A stretch of DNA of 12,663 nucleotides, taken from the NCBI GenBank assembly GCA_036961445.1, contig JBALVO010000109.1, forward strand, positions 1 through 12,663. Direction: 5' to 3'. The DNA comes from JBALVO01 sp036961445 (lineage in GTDB: Bacteria > Pseudomonadota > Gammaproteobacteria > Pseudomonadales > Halieaceae). A program made the position numbers and the translations under genes. Positions 6,712-12,663 of the stretch are shown here, one piece after another. Below the pieces are notes generated by a model. The model was not told the origin of the DNA. It was given only the letters and a program-made list of their open reading frames with translations, and did no database searches. Numbering within the stretch: position 1 is the stretch's first letter; the number at the start of each line of letters is the position of its first letter.

Positions 6712-8307
6712 CTAGTGCCGTCTAAACACGTTGCCGGCATCTACCGAGAAATCATCCAGTAAAAATCGCTCCTGGGGCTTCTCTGATGCGGTTTTGGGTA
6801 TCTCTTGAACAACCTGTAAATAGCTGGGGACAAAGTTACTCTCCAGCTTTTCCCGACACACAGAAAAAATCTCTGAAGCATCAAAATTTACTGTTTTATT
6901 GGCTACAATGGCCGCTACCACATCTTTTTCACCGGGTGTACCGTTGCTGCACGGCACGCCATACACGAAGACGTCATCTACAGCGTCAATGTCGGCCAGC
7001 GCCTTCTCGATAAAGCCCGGATTAATGAAATCTCCGTTGTGACGAATACCACCACCAATGCGGTAGTCGAAATAGAGCCAGCCATTGTCGTCGGCATGCA
7101 CTAAATCGCCAGTACGAAACCAGCCTTCGGCCGTCTTCTTGTGGGAGGCCGCTGGATTATTCAAGTAATCGACAGTGACCTGGCTGCCGTCACGGTTTCG
7201 CCATATCAGTTCACCGCAGACTCCTGCCGGGCAGTCATTGCCATTGCTATCAATGACCCGAGCCTCAAACAATGGATTCTGGTCGCGCAGCCCAAAGCTT
7301 CCCGCAGGGCCGCTGCCATCATTCCAGAAAAGACCGCCCTCAGCGGCGCCGTAGACCTCGAACAGCTGCAGGTTAAAACGCTGTTCAAAATCGCTCCAAA
7401 TGGCCGCAGGCATACCTGCACTGATGACCAATCTCACCGGGTTATCGGCATCATTATCGAGGCGTGGGTCGGCATAGATGGCCGCCGTCATTCCACCCAA
7501 TAAATTGAATACAGTGCAGCCAAATCGGCGCACGGTTTTCCACAGACCTGACTTGGTGAATTTGACACTGTAAACCGAGGGAATATCGGCAACAAGGGAG
7601 ACCGCCAGGGTAAATCCCTGGGCATTGCCATGCGTCAGGGATAATCCTGTGTACAGAACATCGTCCTGCTGCAAGCCAATTATCTGCGCCATTGCACCGC
7701 CAACAGAAAATTGATTATTGGGTTTTATGATGCCTTTTGGATCACCGGTAGTTCCGGAGGTGTACAGAATCTGCAGAGTATCTGCGGGCGAATCAACTTG
7801 CACCTCTACTGGTTCGCAATCGTTTGCAAGTACCAAAGCAATATTCTCGGCTGCCGGCAAATCGTATTCATCGATATTTCCCGCAGCAACCACCAGCGAC
7901 CATTCCAAACCGGTATTAGCTACAACCGCTGCAACCTCTGGCGCGTTGTAATCAGCACATAGAATGCCGCGGGCCGCCGAGTCATTAAGCATAAAATCCA
8001 ATTTATCGCCCTTGGTACGAGGGTCTATCGGCACAATGACGCAGCCGGTAATGGACGCGGCGATTAACGCCTCGACCATTTCCGGATGGTTGCGAAGCAA
8101 TGCTGCGAAACGGTCACCTTTCACCATGCCGCGAGCACCCATAAAGCTCGCCAGGGCATTGGCATTACGATAAAGCTCTTTGTAGGTGCGCGTCAGAACC
8201 GTATCCGTGCTCTCATCGACAAAGGTCAGAATCGGCCTATCGTCCTGTTGCGCTTGTGCCTTTGCCGCCATCAAGTTGGCAAAAATACTCATATCCATCG
8301 TTTTCAT
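6712..8307 (-). CDS. AMP-forming acyl-CoA synthetase/ligase (ANL superfamily)
   Basis: This 531-residue protein should activate a carboxylic acid with ATP to an acyl-adenylate and then to the CoA thioester. The phosphate-binding loop YTSGTTGDPKG is at 182-192, the adenine motif VYGAAEG at 318-324, and GWFRTGD, whose Asp binds the ribose, at 395-401. The catalytic Lys of the C-terminal domain is in PKTASEK (Lys510). Overall style is closest to the CaiC-like branch of ligases, but the acid cannot be predicted. The hinge motif normally written R..D.I(K/R) reads RIGGGIR (416-422), with Gly at the usual Asp position, which is odd. The start at 8307 is chosen over an upstream ATG at 8346 because AAGGAG lies eight bases before it and because the ATG overlaps the thiolase stop (ATGA). 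The two genes are therefore likely translationally coupled. Confidence 0.94.
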   Translation of the reverse strand: MKTMDMSIFANLMAAKAQAQQDDRPILTFVDESTDTVLTRTYKELYRNANALASFMGARGMVKGDRFAALLRNHPEMVEALIAASITGCVIVPIDPRTKGDKLDFMLNDSAARGILCADYNAPEVAAVVANTGLEWSLVVAAGNIDEYDLPAAENIALVLANDCEPVEVQVDSPADTLQILYTSGTTGDPKGIIKPNNQFSVGGAMAQIIGLQQDDVLYTGLSLTHGNAQGFTLAVSLVADIPSVYSVKFTKSGLWKTVRRFGCTVFNLLGGMTAAIYADPRLDNDADNPVRLVISAGMPAAIWSDFEQRFNLQLFEVYGAAEGGLFWNDGSGPAGSFGLRDQNPLFEARVIDSNGNDCPAGVCGELIWRNRDGSQVTVDYLNNPAASHKKTAEGWFRTGDLVHADDNGWLYFDYRIGGGIRHNGDFINPGFIEKALADIDAVDDVFVYGVPCSNGTPGEKDVVAAIVANKTVNFDASEIFSVCREKLESNFVPSYLQVVQEIPKTASEKPQERFLLDDFSVDAGNVFRRH

Positions 8308-9548
8308 CCGCTTAACTCCTTGCGCCCTAGAATTGAAACCACACAAGCAGCGGCATCCAGACCCAGGTTGCCGCCTGCATTGTGTGCCAATGCTATACGG
8401 CTGCCTTCCACCTGACGGTTGTCTGCTCTACCCTGAAGTTGTTTGGTCAGTTCGACAATTTGTGCTGCACCGGTTGCCCCCACCGGATGCCCCTTGCGCA
8501 GCAATCCACCCGAGGTGTTAACCGGAATGCGTCCGCCCAGGCGGGTGGCACCCGATTCAATCATTTTTCCACTGTCGCCCGGCTCACACAGCCCCAGTGC
8601 TTCGTAATATTGCAACTCTGATGGTGCAGAGGCATCGTGTAACTCAACATTGCTAAGATCCTGGGGACCCACACCGGCAAATTCATAGGCCTTGTCGGCA
8701 CATTCAGCGCTCAAGCCCCGGTCCTCAATACCGCGGTCCCAACCGCTGGCCAGTACAGTGCTAAGTACTTTTACCGGCTTTTTTAAGCCCATTTGACGAG
8801 CTTTGCGCTCACTGACAAGCACTACGGCGGCGGAACCGTCACCCAACGGAGAGCACATTGGCAAAGTCAACGGAAATACGACTTCACGTGCGTTCAAAAC
8901 CTCATCAACAGTTAAGACTTCCTGATACTGCGCATTGGGGTTGAGACTGCCATGAAAACTGTTCTTGGCACTCACCATGGCAAAGTGTTCGCGAGTGACG
9001 CCATACTTCTTCATGTAGTACTGGGCACCCACAGAGTAGATATCCATAAAAGCCGAGCGCATACCAGTAGTGTCGGGCGAAGCGCTGATACCCGTCTTCT
9101 CGCGCAATTCGCTCAACAGCCCTTCAACTCCGGCGCTGTCCTCTACATCAACGGCACTGGCAAAAGCGGTCAAACTACGTATTTTATCCTGGTGATATAG
9201 CTTCTCGTACCCGCAGACCAGGACGATGTCATAGGCACCCGCTGTCACCATCGCACAGGCCTGGTTAAAGGCAGTTGATGACGATGCACAGGCATTTTCC
9301 ACATTCACTACCGGAATATGTCCTACCCCCATCGAGCGCAGGGCAACCTGGCCACGAATCATTTCCTGACCGACAATCAACCCGGCGGCAGCATTTCCCA
9401 TATAGGCTGCTTCCAGATCGGCGGCTCGCAATCCAGCATCCTGTAATGCCATTTCGATCGACTGAACCGCCAAATTTTTTAAAGTAGTGTCAAGGTACTT
9501 GCCAAAGCGGGTCATACCCACCCCGGCAACATAGGCGTTGGTTTTCAT
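8304..9548 (-). CDS. Thiolase family protein, SCP2-type
   Basis: This 414-residue thiolase should carry out thiolytic cleavage of a 3-ketoacyl-CoA, or the reverse condensation, in the cytoplasm. The nucleophilic Cys87 is in NACASSSTAF. The conserved His354 lies in GHPVGATG. The C-terminal CxGGG motif of classical degradative thiolases is replaced by HNAGGN (His389). This HN motif is typical of the SCP2/sterol-carrier-protein-x thiolase branch, which in bacteria includes enzymes acting on branched or steroid side-chain CoA esters. No separate SCP2 lipid-binding domain or DUF35 OB-fold partner is encoded next to it. It starts three bases after the upstream stop. Its GAGGAG ribosome-binding site is formed by the last two Glu codons of the preceding gene, and its TGA overlaps the ligase ATG. 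Enzyme class is firm; the substrate is not known. Confidence 0.94.
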   Translation of the reverse strand: MKTNAYVAGVGMTRFGKYLDTTLKNLAVQSIEMALQDAGLRAADLEAAYMGNAAAGLIVGQEMIRGQVALRSMGVGHIPVVNVENACASSSTAFNQACAMVTAGAYDIVLVCGYEKLYHQDKIRSLTAFASAVDVEDSAGVEGLLSELREKTGISASPDTTGMRSAFMDIYSVGAQYYMKKYGVTREHFAMVSAKNSFHGSLNPNAQYQEVLTVDEVLNAREVVFPLTLPMCSPLGDGSAAVVLVSERKARQMGLKKPVKVLSTVLASGWDRGIEDRGLSAECADKAYEFAGVGPQDLSNVELHDASAPSELQYYEALGLCEPGDSGKMIESGATRLGGRIPVNTSGGLLRKGHPVGATGAAQIVELTKQLQGRADNRQVEGSRIALAHNAGGNLGLDAAACVVSILGRKELSG

Positions 9549-9551
9549 GTC

Positions 9552-10670
9552 TTACTCCTCACTCACGCTAAGAAATCCCTGGTCGGCCAGCATTTTCAAT
9601 AGCTCGCGATGACCAAATGCGGCTGCCGGGGACGAGAAGCCAACCGTATTAGGAGCACCCTCCAGCAACAGGCGACTGCATTCGGCAATCAATTCGCCCG
9701 TCATCACATAAGGGGAGTGAAAGCTGATGGTGCAACTGCTGCGCACCGCAGAGCCGTTGCCCGAACAATGCACTATCCCTCGATGTACCAGTGGATCTTC
9801 TTTTTCCGGCTCAGACTGGAAAAAATCTCCTGCAGTGCGTATGGCTGCAGCTTGACCGGCCTCGAAGTTACCGTCGCTGCCCTCTACAATCTGTTTGATG
9901 ATGCCGGATAGCAGTTCCATGGTTTCATTATCATCTGCGCAGTTGTAAACCCTGCAGTTACGAACGCGCTGATCTTCCGCGTACCACGCCGGCTCAGCCG
10001 CTCCACCCCAGGCAGAACCCTTAAAAACCTGTGTTTTGCCGGGGATCACCACATCGAAAGTGCGCCCTAGTTCCCACGGCGTAAGCTCATTGTTTTTCAG
10101 GTAAAAATGCGGTGCCGCCAGCATACGCATAAAGGACTGGCTGGAGGCGACGGAAGGTACGCCCTGGTCGCTGGTGTAGCTTATCTCCAGCGAGTCGATT
10201 GCACTGTCTTCCAGTGTCACCTCGGCAGCGAGACCACCAAGCGTCCACATATAAGAACAGGCAGGAGCAAGTAGTAAGTCCTTTTCAGCGAAAGCCGCGC
10301 CATATTTTTCTTTCATATCCAGCATAAAATCCTGCTCGCCAGTGGTGTCCAGATAATGACAGCCGGCTTGCAGTGCCGACTTAACAACAACCTCACCAAT
10401 TTCGGAGAAAGGACCAGTTACATTCACGACCACTTTTGCACCGGTAAAAAGTTCTACAAGAGACTGTTCGGTGTGCTGGGCGGTAGCAACTTTGGCATCA
10501 ATGTTCGCCACCTCTGCACGACCGGCTACTACATCCAGCGCTTTGTGCAGCTTTTCTTTGGTTCGACCCGCTGCGGTAAAAGCGAGCCCTCGGTTATGTA
10601 GAGATTCAGCGATGAGTTTGCCGGTATAGCCACTGGCACCATAAATGATAATTTGATTTGCTTGAGTCAT
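9552..10670 (-). CDS. Saccharopine dehydrogenase-like NAD(P)-binding protein (trans-acting enoyl reductase-like)
   Basis: This 372-residue protein opens with a Rossmann fold: IIIYGASGYTGKL places the dinucleotide loop GASGYTG at 11-17. AAGRTKEKL about 20 residues later has an Arg suited to the NADP 2'-phosphate. This N-terminus is shared by the saccharopine dehydrogenase NADP-binding family, including the 'trans-acting enoyl reductase' group in lipid metabolism. The lysine-pathway enzyme itself is unlikely, because no lysine genes are near and every neighbour handles acyl-CoA. I infer a reductase or dehydrogenase step on the same substrate, possibly reduction of a conjugated double bond, without proof. 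AGGAGA lies eight bases before ATG. It is the first gene of a three-gene operon with the thiolase and ligase, and the 57-bp promoter element starts 49 nt upstream. No membrane segment or signal peptide is seen. Confidence 0.85.
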   Translation of the reverse strand: MTQANQIIIYGASGYTGKLIAESLHNRGLAFTAAGRTKEKLHKALDVVAGRAEVANIDAKVATAQHTEQSLVELFTGAKVVVNVTGPFSEIGEVVVKSALQAGCHYLDTTGEQDFMLDMKEKYGAAFAEKDLLLAPACSYMWTLGGLAAEVTLEDSAIDSLEISYTSDQGVPSVASSQSFMRMLAAPHFYLKNNELTPWELGRTFDVVIPGKTQVFKGSAWGGAAEPAWYAEDQRVRNCRVYNCADDNETMELLSGIIKQIVEGSDGNFEAGQAAAIRTAGDFFQSEPEKEDPLVHRGIVHCSGNGSAVRSSCTISFHSPYVMTGELIAECSRLLLEGAPNTVGFSSPAAAFGHRELLKMLADQGFLSVSEE

Positions 10671-10718
10671 GAAGATATCTCCTGGGTAAGTTTTGATGCT
10701 GAAAGCTTACTCAAAAAC

Positions 10719-10775
10719 GGAGAGATACAACCTATTGAAAGCGGCTAATAAGGTGTTAAATCAGGACAAGGTAGG
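10719..10775 (-). promoter_or_regulatory. 57-bp promoter/operator element, copy B (main operon promoter)
   Basis: This is the second copy of the element at 3618-3674 (50/57 identical, same orientation relative to the downstream gene). On the minus strand it has the same TATCTC candidate -10 (10727-10722) and a poor -35 (TATTAG), giving a predicted leader of about 45 nt to the saccharopine-dehydrogenase-like gene. It lies between the AraC-type regulator gene and the operon that regulator is expected to control. Conservation over 57 bp in non-coding DNA is direct evidence for a shared regulatory site; identity of the bound protein is inference. Confidence 0.6.
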
Positions 10776-10829
10776 TCCGAACTCGGCGTGCCCCACGCAG
10801 TGCTTTGGGTATATTCCGCCAGGTCATTG

Positions 10830-10845
10830 GTCGAATGAATTCGAC
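10830..10845. terminator. Palindrome right after the AraC-type gene stop
   Basis: GTCGAAT, GA, ATTCGAC are perfect 7-bp inverted arms with a 2-nt centre, starting two bases after the TAG stop of the regulator gene on the minus strand. The centre is too tight for a full 7-bp stem, so an RNA hairpin would open to about 6 bp, and no U-run follows. It could mark the end of the regulator transcript or bind a dimer. Weak call. Confidence 0.3.
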
Positions 10846-10846
10846 T

Positions 10847-11860
10847 CTATTTTTGGCGGGTATTGCGATATTCAGTTGGTGATACGCCAGACCAACGCCT
10901 GAATGCCTGGGAGAAATTCTGGGCGTCACTGAATCCACACTGCTCAGCTATCTGCTGTATGTTCATGGGTGTAGTGAGCAGATAATCCTCGGCGACTCTG
11001 CGCCGCTCTTCATCCAGCAGCTGCTGGAATGTGACATCGTATTCGCCCAGCTTACGGCGCAAGGTCCTTGAAGACATTGCGAGACTCTCCGCTACACCTT
11101 CCAAACCGGGAAATTGGCCTTGCGTTCGTCGCAAAGCAAGGCGGACTTCATTCAAAATACCGCCCTTGCTTGAAAGTTTCTCACGCATGCTGTCTCTCAG
11201 TGTTCCCACAACGTCTCCAAGCTGTGGATCATAGGTGGGTATTTCCGCCTCAAGGTAATCGCTCGCATAAGAAATTTCGACTGCATCCTGCCCAAACGAC
11301 ACCGGGCAGCGAAAGATTTCCTTGTAGCGCTGGAAGTACACCGGTGCCTTGTAATCCAGCTGCACCCTGAGCGGCGTTAGGTCCGGGCCTGCCAATTCTT
11401 CCCCGTGGGCCTGTAAGGTAGCCAGTGCGCGTTCAAGCATGAATATACGCAAGCGCTCATCCGTTTCTCTGGATGATAGTCGGTGGACCACATGTCCCCC
11501 TGAAATATCCACTTTCCAGTCCACCAACAGGTAGTAGATATAACGATTGGCGTGACCACCCTCAAGGGCATCCCGGACAGTCCGCGCCGCTAACTGGGTT
11601 ATCCCCACTGGCCCCATTTCTGCAAGACTGCTCATGGACCCGATTTCCAGGCCAAGGCCATCGGAGTCAGCCAGCTTGATGACATTTCGGTAGTACATAC
11701 GCGCCTGGGTTTCGGAGATGAGGTGGTATGGGTCCACCAACTCTGCTTCTTTTAATTCAGTGTCTTTCAGCAAATCAGACGTGGAAATACTCTGCGAGAG
11801 AAGAAAATTATTCACTTTTCTCAAGGTAGAGGCGTACACGCGTCGAGGCGGGTTGGGCAT
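10847..11860 (-). CDS. AraC family transcriptional regulator with arabinose-binding-like N-terminal domain
   Basis: This 337-residue regulator has the architecture of the OruR/ArgR-like AraC group. An N-terminal effector domain of PF12625 type spans about 20-205, with the characteristic segment VYFQRYKEIFRCPVSF near 174-189. A C-terminal two-helix-turn-helix DNA-binding domain spans about 240-337. The first HTH is around 254-273 (GVAESLAMSSRTLRRKL). The second begins IQQIAEQCGFSDAQNFSQAF and is followed by RRWSGVSPTEYR (from 321), the standard AraC/XylS ending. Proteins of this kind usually activate a neighbouring catabolic operon when a small ligand binds. The gene sits directly upstream of the operon on the same strand, with 176 nt between them holding the 57-bp element. 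TAGGAG is five bases before ATG. Its own promoter is near consensus, so it is probably made constitutively or is autoregulated. The ligand cannot be inferred beyond being the pathway substrate or an intermediate. Confidence 0.94.
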   Translation of the reverse strand: MPNPPRRVYASTLRKVNNFLLSQSISTSDLLKDTELKEAELVDPYHLISETQARMYYRNVIKLADSDGLGLEIGSMSSLAEMGPVGITQLAARTVRDALEGGHANRYIYYLLVDWKVDISGGHVVHRLSSRETDERLRIFMLERALATLQAHGEELAGPDLTPLRVQLDYKAPVYFQRYKEIFRCPVSFGQDAVEISYASDYLEAEIPTYDPQLGDVVGTLRDSMREKLSSKGGILNEVRLALRRTQGQFPGLEGVAESLAMSSRTLRRKLGEYDVTFQQLLDEERRRVAEDYLLTTPMNIQQIAEQCGFSDAQNFSQAFRRWSGVSPTEYRNTRQK

Positions 11861-11914
11861 GCGGCTCCTAGGTGGGGAAAGACCAATCGATCAAACTAAA
11901 ACCCAGTGTCTTGA

Positions 11915-11929
11915 CCGAATATCATTCGG
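11915..11929. promoter_or_regulatory. Inverted repeat in the leader of the AraC-type gene
   Basis: CCGAAT, ATC, ATTCGG form perfect 6-bp arms. It falls just downstream of the predicted transcription start of the regulator gene. On the minus strand one arm reads AGCCGAAT, the same octamer found in copy A of the 57-bp element, so autoregulation by roadblock is possible. A simple leader hairpin is the alternative. Confidence 0.4.
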
Positions 11930-11938
11930 CTTGTCCGC

Positions 11939-11967
11939 ATTACATATGTAGTAAAGTGGGTTGTCAA
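11939..11967 (-). promoter_or_regulatory. Near-consensus sigma70 promoter of the AraC-type regulator gene
   Basis: On the minus strand TTGACA (11967-11962) is followed after exactly 17 nt by TGTAAT (11944-11939), a perfect -35 and a 5/6 -10. The start of transcription would be near 11932, giving a leader of about 70 nt. The spacer/-10 junction includes the 10-bp palindrome TACATATGTA (11941-11950). This is the best promoter in the window by eye. Confidence 0.7.
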
Positions 11968-11970
11968 TAT

Positions 11971-12246
11971 ATGCTTCCTGCGGGATATAAGCAGACAGTC
12001 CCAGTTGTCGGCAAAATAGCCTTCCCTGACGCGAGCAGGACAGCCATCGGCACATACGTTCACCTACTGTTTTGGCCCGCAATACTGTGGGCAGTCTGGG
12101 GCTCCGCCAGGCAGCTTTCGTTCTCTCGGCAACAGAACCGCACTTTTGATTGGGTCTATATAGTCTGGTTGGGCCGGGCAAGTTCATTGATGTCGATTTC
12201 CGTGGTTTTCGATGTTCGTACCCTGGGTACCCTATGGTTTGACTAA
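11971..12246 (+). CDS. Possible small membrane protein or gene remnant
   Basis: A + strand frame ending at 12246 (91 codons from the ATG at 11971; an earlier ATG is at 11872) encodes two hydrophobic stretches. One is HLLFWPAILWAVWG and the other VYIVWLGRASSLMSISVVF, separated by a charged loop SFSRQQNRTFDW. Two helices with a W-rich first segment and a basic loop look more like a real inner-membrane protein than antisense noise, and no known gene overlaps. No clear Shine-Dalgarno sequence precedes either ATG, and the 11872 start would overlap the regulator's promoter. I recognise no family with certainty. It may be the 3' remnant of a longer membrane-protein gene. Confidence 0.3.
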   Translation: MLPAGYKQTVPVVGKIAFPDASRTAIGTYVHLLFWPAILWAVWGSARQLSFSRQQNRTFDWVYIVWLGRASSLMSISVVFDVRTLGTLWFD

Positions 12247-12413
12247 CGGTGTAAAAAAGGGGTTAGAGCCCATTAATTCCAGGAGAAGATCTGCCCGCAA
12301 CATACCGTTTATCCGCGCTATACATGGAAACGACGAAGTCCATCTCGTAGATATTTTTCTGTTCTGACCTATACTCAAGTAAATTTTCTCAGGTTTTTCT
12401 CGAGGTAAATTCT
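12247..12413 (+). promoter_or_regulatory. Upstream region of the TPR-type gene, possible promoter
   Basis: This non-coding stretch leads into the secreted TPR-type gene. TATACT at 12370-12375 is a 5/6 match to a -10, but I find no good -35 at 16-18 nt, so the promoter is tentative. CGAGG just before the start codon is the ribosome-binding site. Nothing else is recognisable here. Confidence 0.25.
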
Positions 12414-12663
12414 ATGCTTATCAAATGCAAGCTATTTGATATAACAGCGTTGTCGTTCATGCTCGTGTTCAGCAGTGCCGGTTTTGCGCATGATGGTCAT
12501 GAAGATCAGGATATGGTTATTCCGAACCTGGGAGACCTGGGTATCGTTAATTTTCCAGTCTCTTGCAGTGACGATGCCCAAAAAGCCGTGAATACCGGCG
12601 TAGGACTGATACACCACATGATGTATGCCCAGGCAGAGAAATTATTTGGCAACTGGATAGAAA
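12414..12663 (+). CDS. Secreted protein, likely tetratricopeptide-repeat type (3' end outside window)
   Basis: An ORF starts at ATG 12414 with CGAGG about eight to ten bases upstream, and runs open to the end of the window (83 complete codons). Residues 1-25 form a Sec signal peptide: MLIKCKLFD, a hydrophobic core, and SSAGFA before HDGHED, with cleavage probably after Ala25. The mature start LGIVNFPVSCSDDAQKAVNT, followed by GVGLIHHMMYAQAEKLFGNW, reads like the opening of an exported TPR protein, where a tandem helix pair 'f..Gv.lLHhm.y..A...F' begins the repeat array. Role unknown; such proteins are usually scaffolds or binding modules. It is divergent from the AraC-type gene and not obviously part of the catabolic cluster. 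The opposite-strand frame at 12432-12617 is a shadow of it. Confidence 0.7.
   Translation, partial: MLIKCKLFDITALSFMLVFSSAGFAHDGHEDQDMVIPNLGDLGIVNFPVSCSDDAQKAVNTGVGLIHHMMYAQAEKLFGNWIE

Noticed and set aside
9552..10670. True saccharopine dehydrogenase of lysine metabolism
   Set aside because: Only the N-terminal Rossmann family is supported, and the neighbours are all acyl-CoA catabolism genes with no lysine gene nearby.
11891..12187. 98-codon minus-strand ORF upstream of the AraC-type gene
   Set aside because: It covers the regulator's strong promoter and leader and has Cys/Arg-rich sequence typical of a shadow frame.
12432..12617. 61-codon minus-strand ORF
   Set aside because: It is antisense to the signal-peptide-bearing TPR-type gene starting at 12414, which has a ribosome-binding site and sensible protein features.

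Overview
The window looks like a piece of chromosome from a free-living, probably marine, gammaproteobacterium. That guess rests on the moderate GC content, clear Shine-Dalgarno sequences, a sigma70-type promoter, an AraC regulator with an arabinose-binding-like N-terminus, and a CoA-dependent catabolic gene set. I cannot name a genus from the sequence alone. I see no tRNA, rRNA, CRISPR array, insertion sequence or phage gene.

Layout. Bases 1-237 hold the C-terminal end of a nitroreductase-like protein on the + strand. A gap with no convincing gene (238-683) follows. From 684 to 11860 there are eight consecutive genes on the minus strand. In transcription order they are: an AraC-family regulator (11860-10847), a saccharopine-dehydrogenase-like NAD(P)-binding protein (10670-9552), an SCP2-type thiolase (9548-8304), an AMP-forming acyl-CoA ligase (8307-6712), a zinc alcohol dehydrogenase (6580-5546), an exported DUF1254/DUF1214 protein (5363-3885), an acyl-CoA dehydrogenase (3556-2306), and a second DUF1254/DUF1214 protein with a lipoprotein signal (2162-684). 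On the + strand, 11971-12246 is a doubtful small membrane-protein ORF. At 12414 a secreted protein of tetratricopeptide-repeat type begins and runs off the window.

How the genes fit together. The set resembles an inducible catabolic island for an alcohol or carboxylic acid of unknown identity. Two exported DUF1254/DUF1214 proteins would act outside the cytoplasm. The zinc dehydrogenase would oxidise an alcohol, the ligase would make the acyl-CoA, the acyl-CoA dehydrogenase would introduce a double bond, and the SCP2-type thiolase would cleave the chain. An aldehyde dehydrogenase, enoyl-CoA hydratase and hydroxyacyl-CoA dehydrogenase are absent and would have to come from elsewhere. The saccharopine-dehydrogenase-like, thiolase and ligase genes are packed with 3-nt and -4-nt junctions and are almost certainly one operon.

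Regulation. The most notable signal is a sharply bounded 57-bp element, 50/57 identical, present just upstream of both the saccharopine-dehydrogenase-like gene (10719-10775) and the acyl-CoA dehydrogenase gene (3618-3674), in the same orientation and at similar distance from the start codon. A shorter related block lies before the Sec-exported DUF1254 gene (5464-5479). The simplest reading is a regulon controlled by the adjacent AraC-type protein, whose own gene has a near-consensus promoter (TTGACA, 17 nt, TGTAAT) and a leader palindrome sharing AGCCGAAT with one copy of the element.
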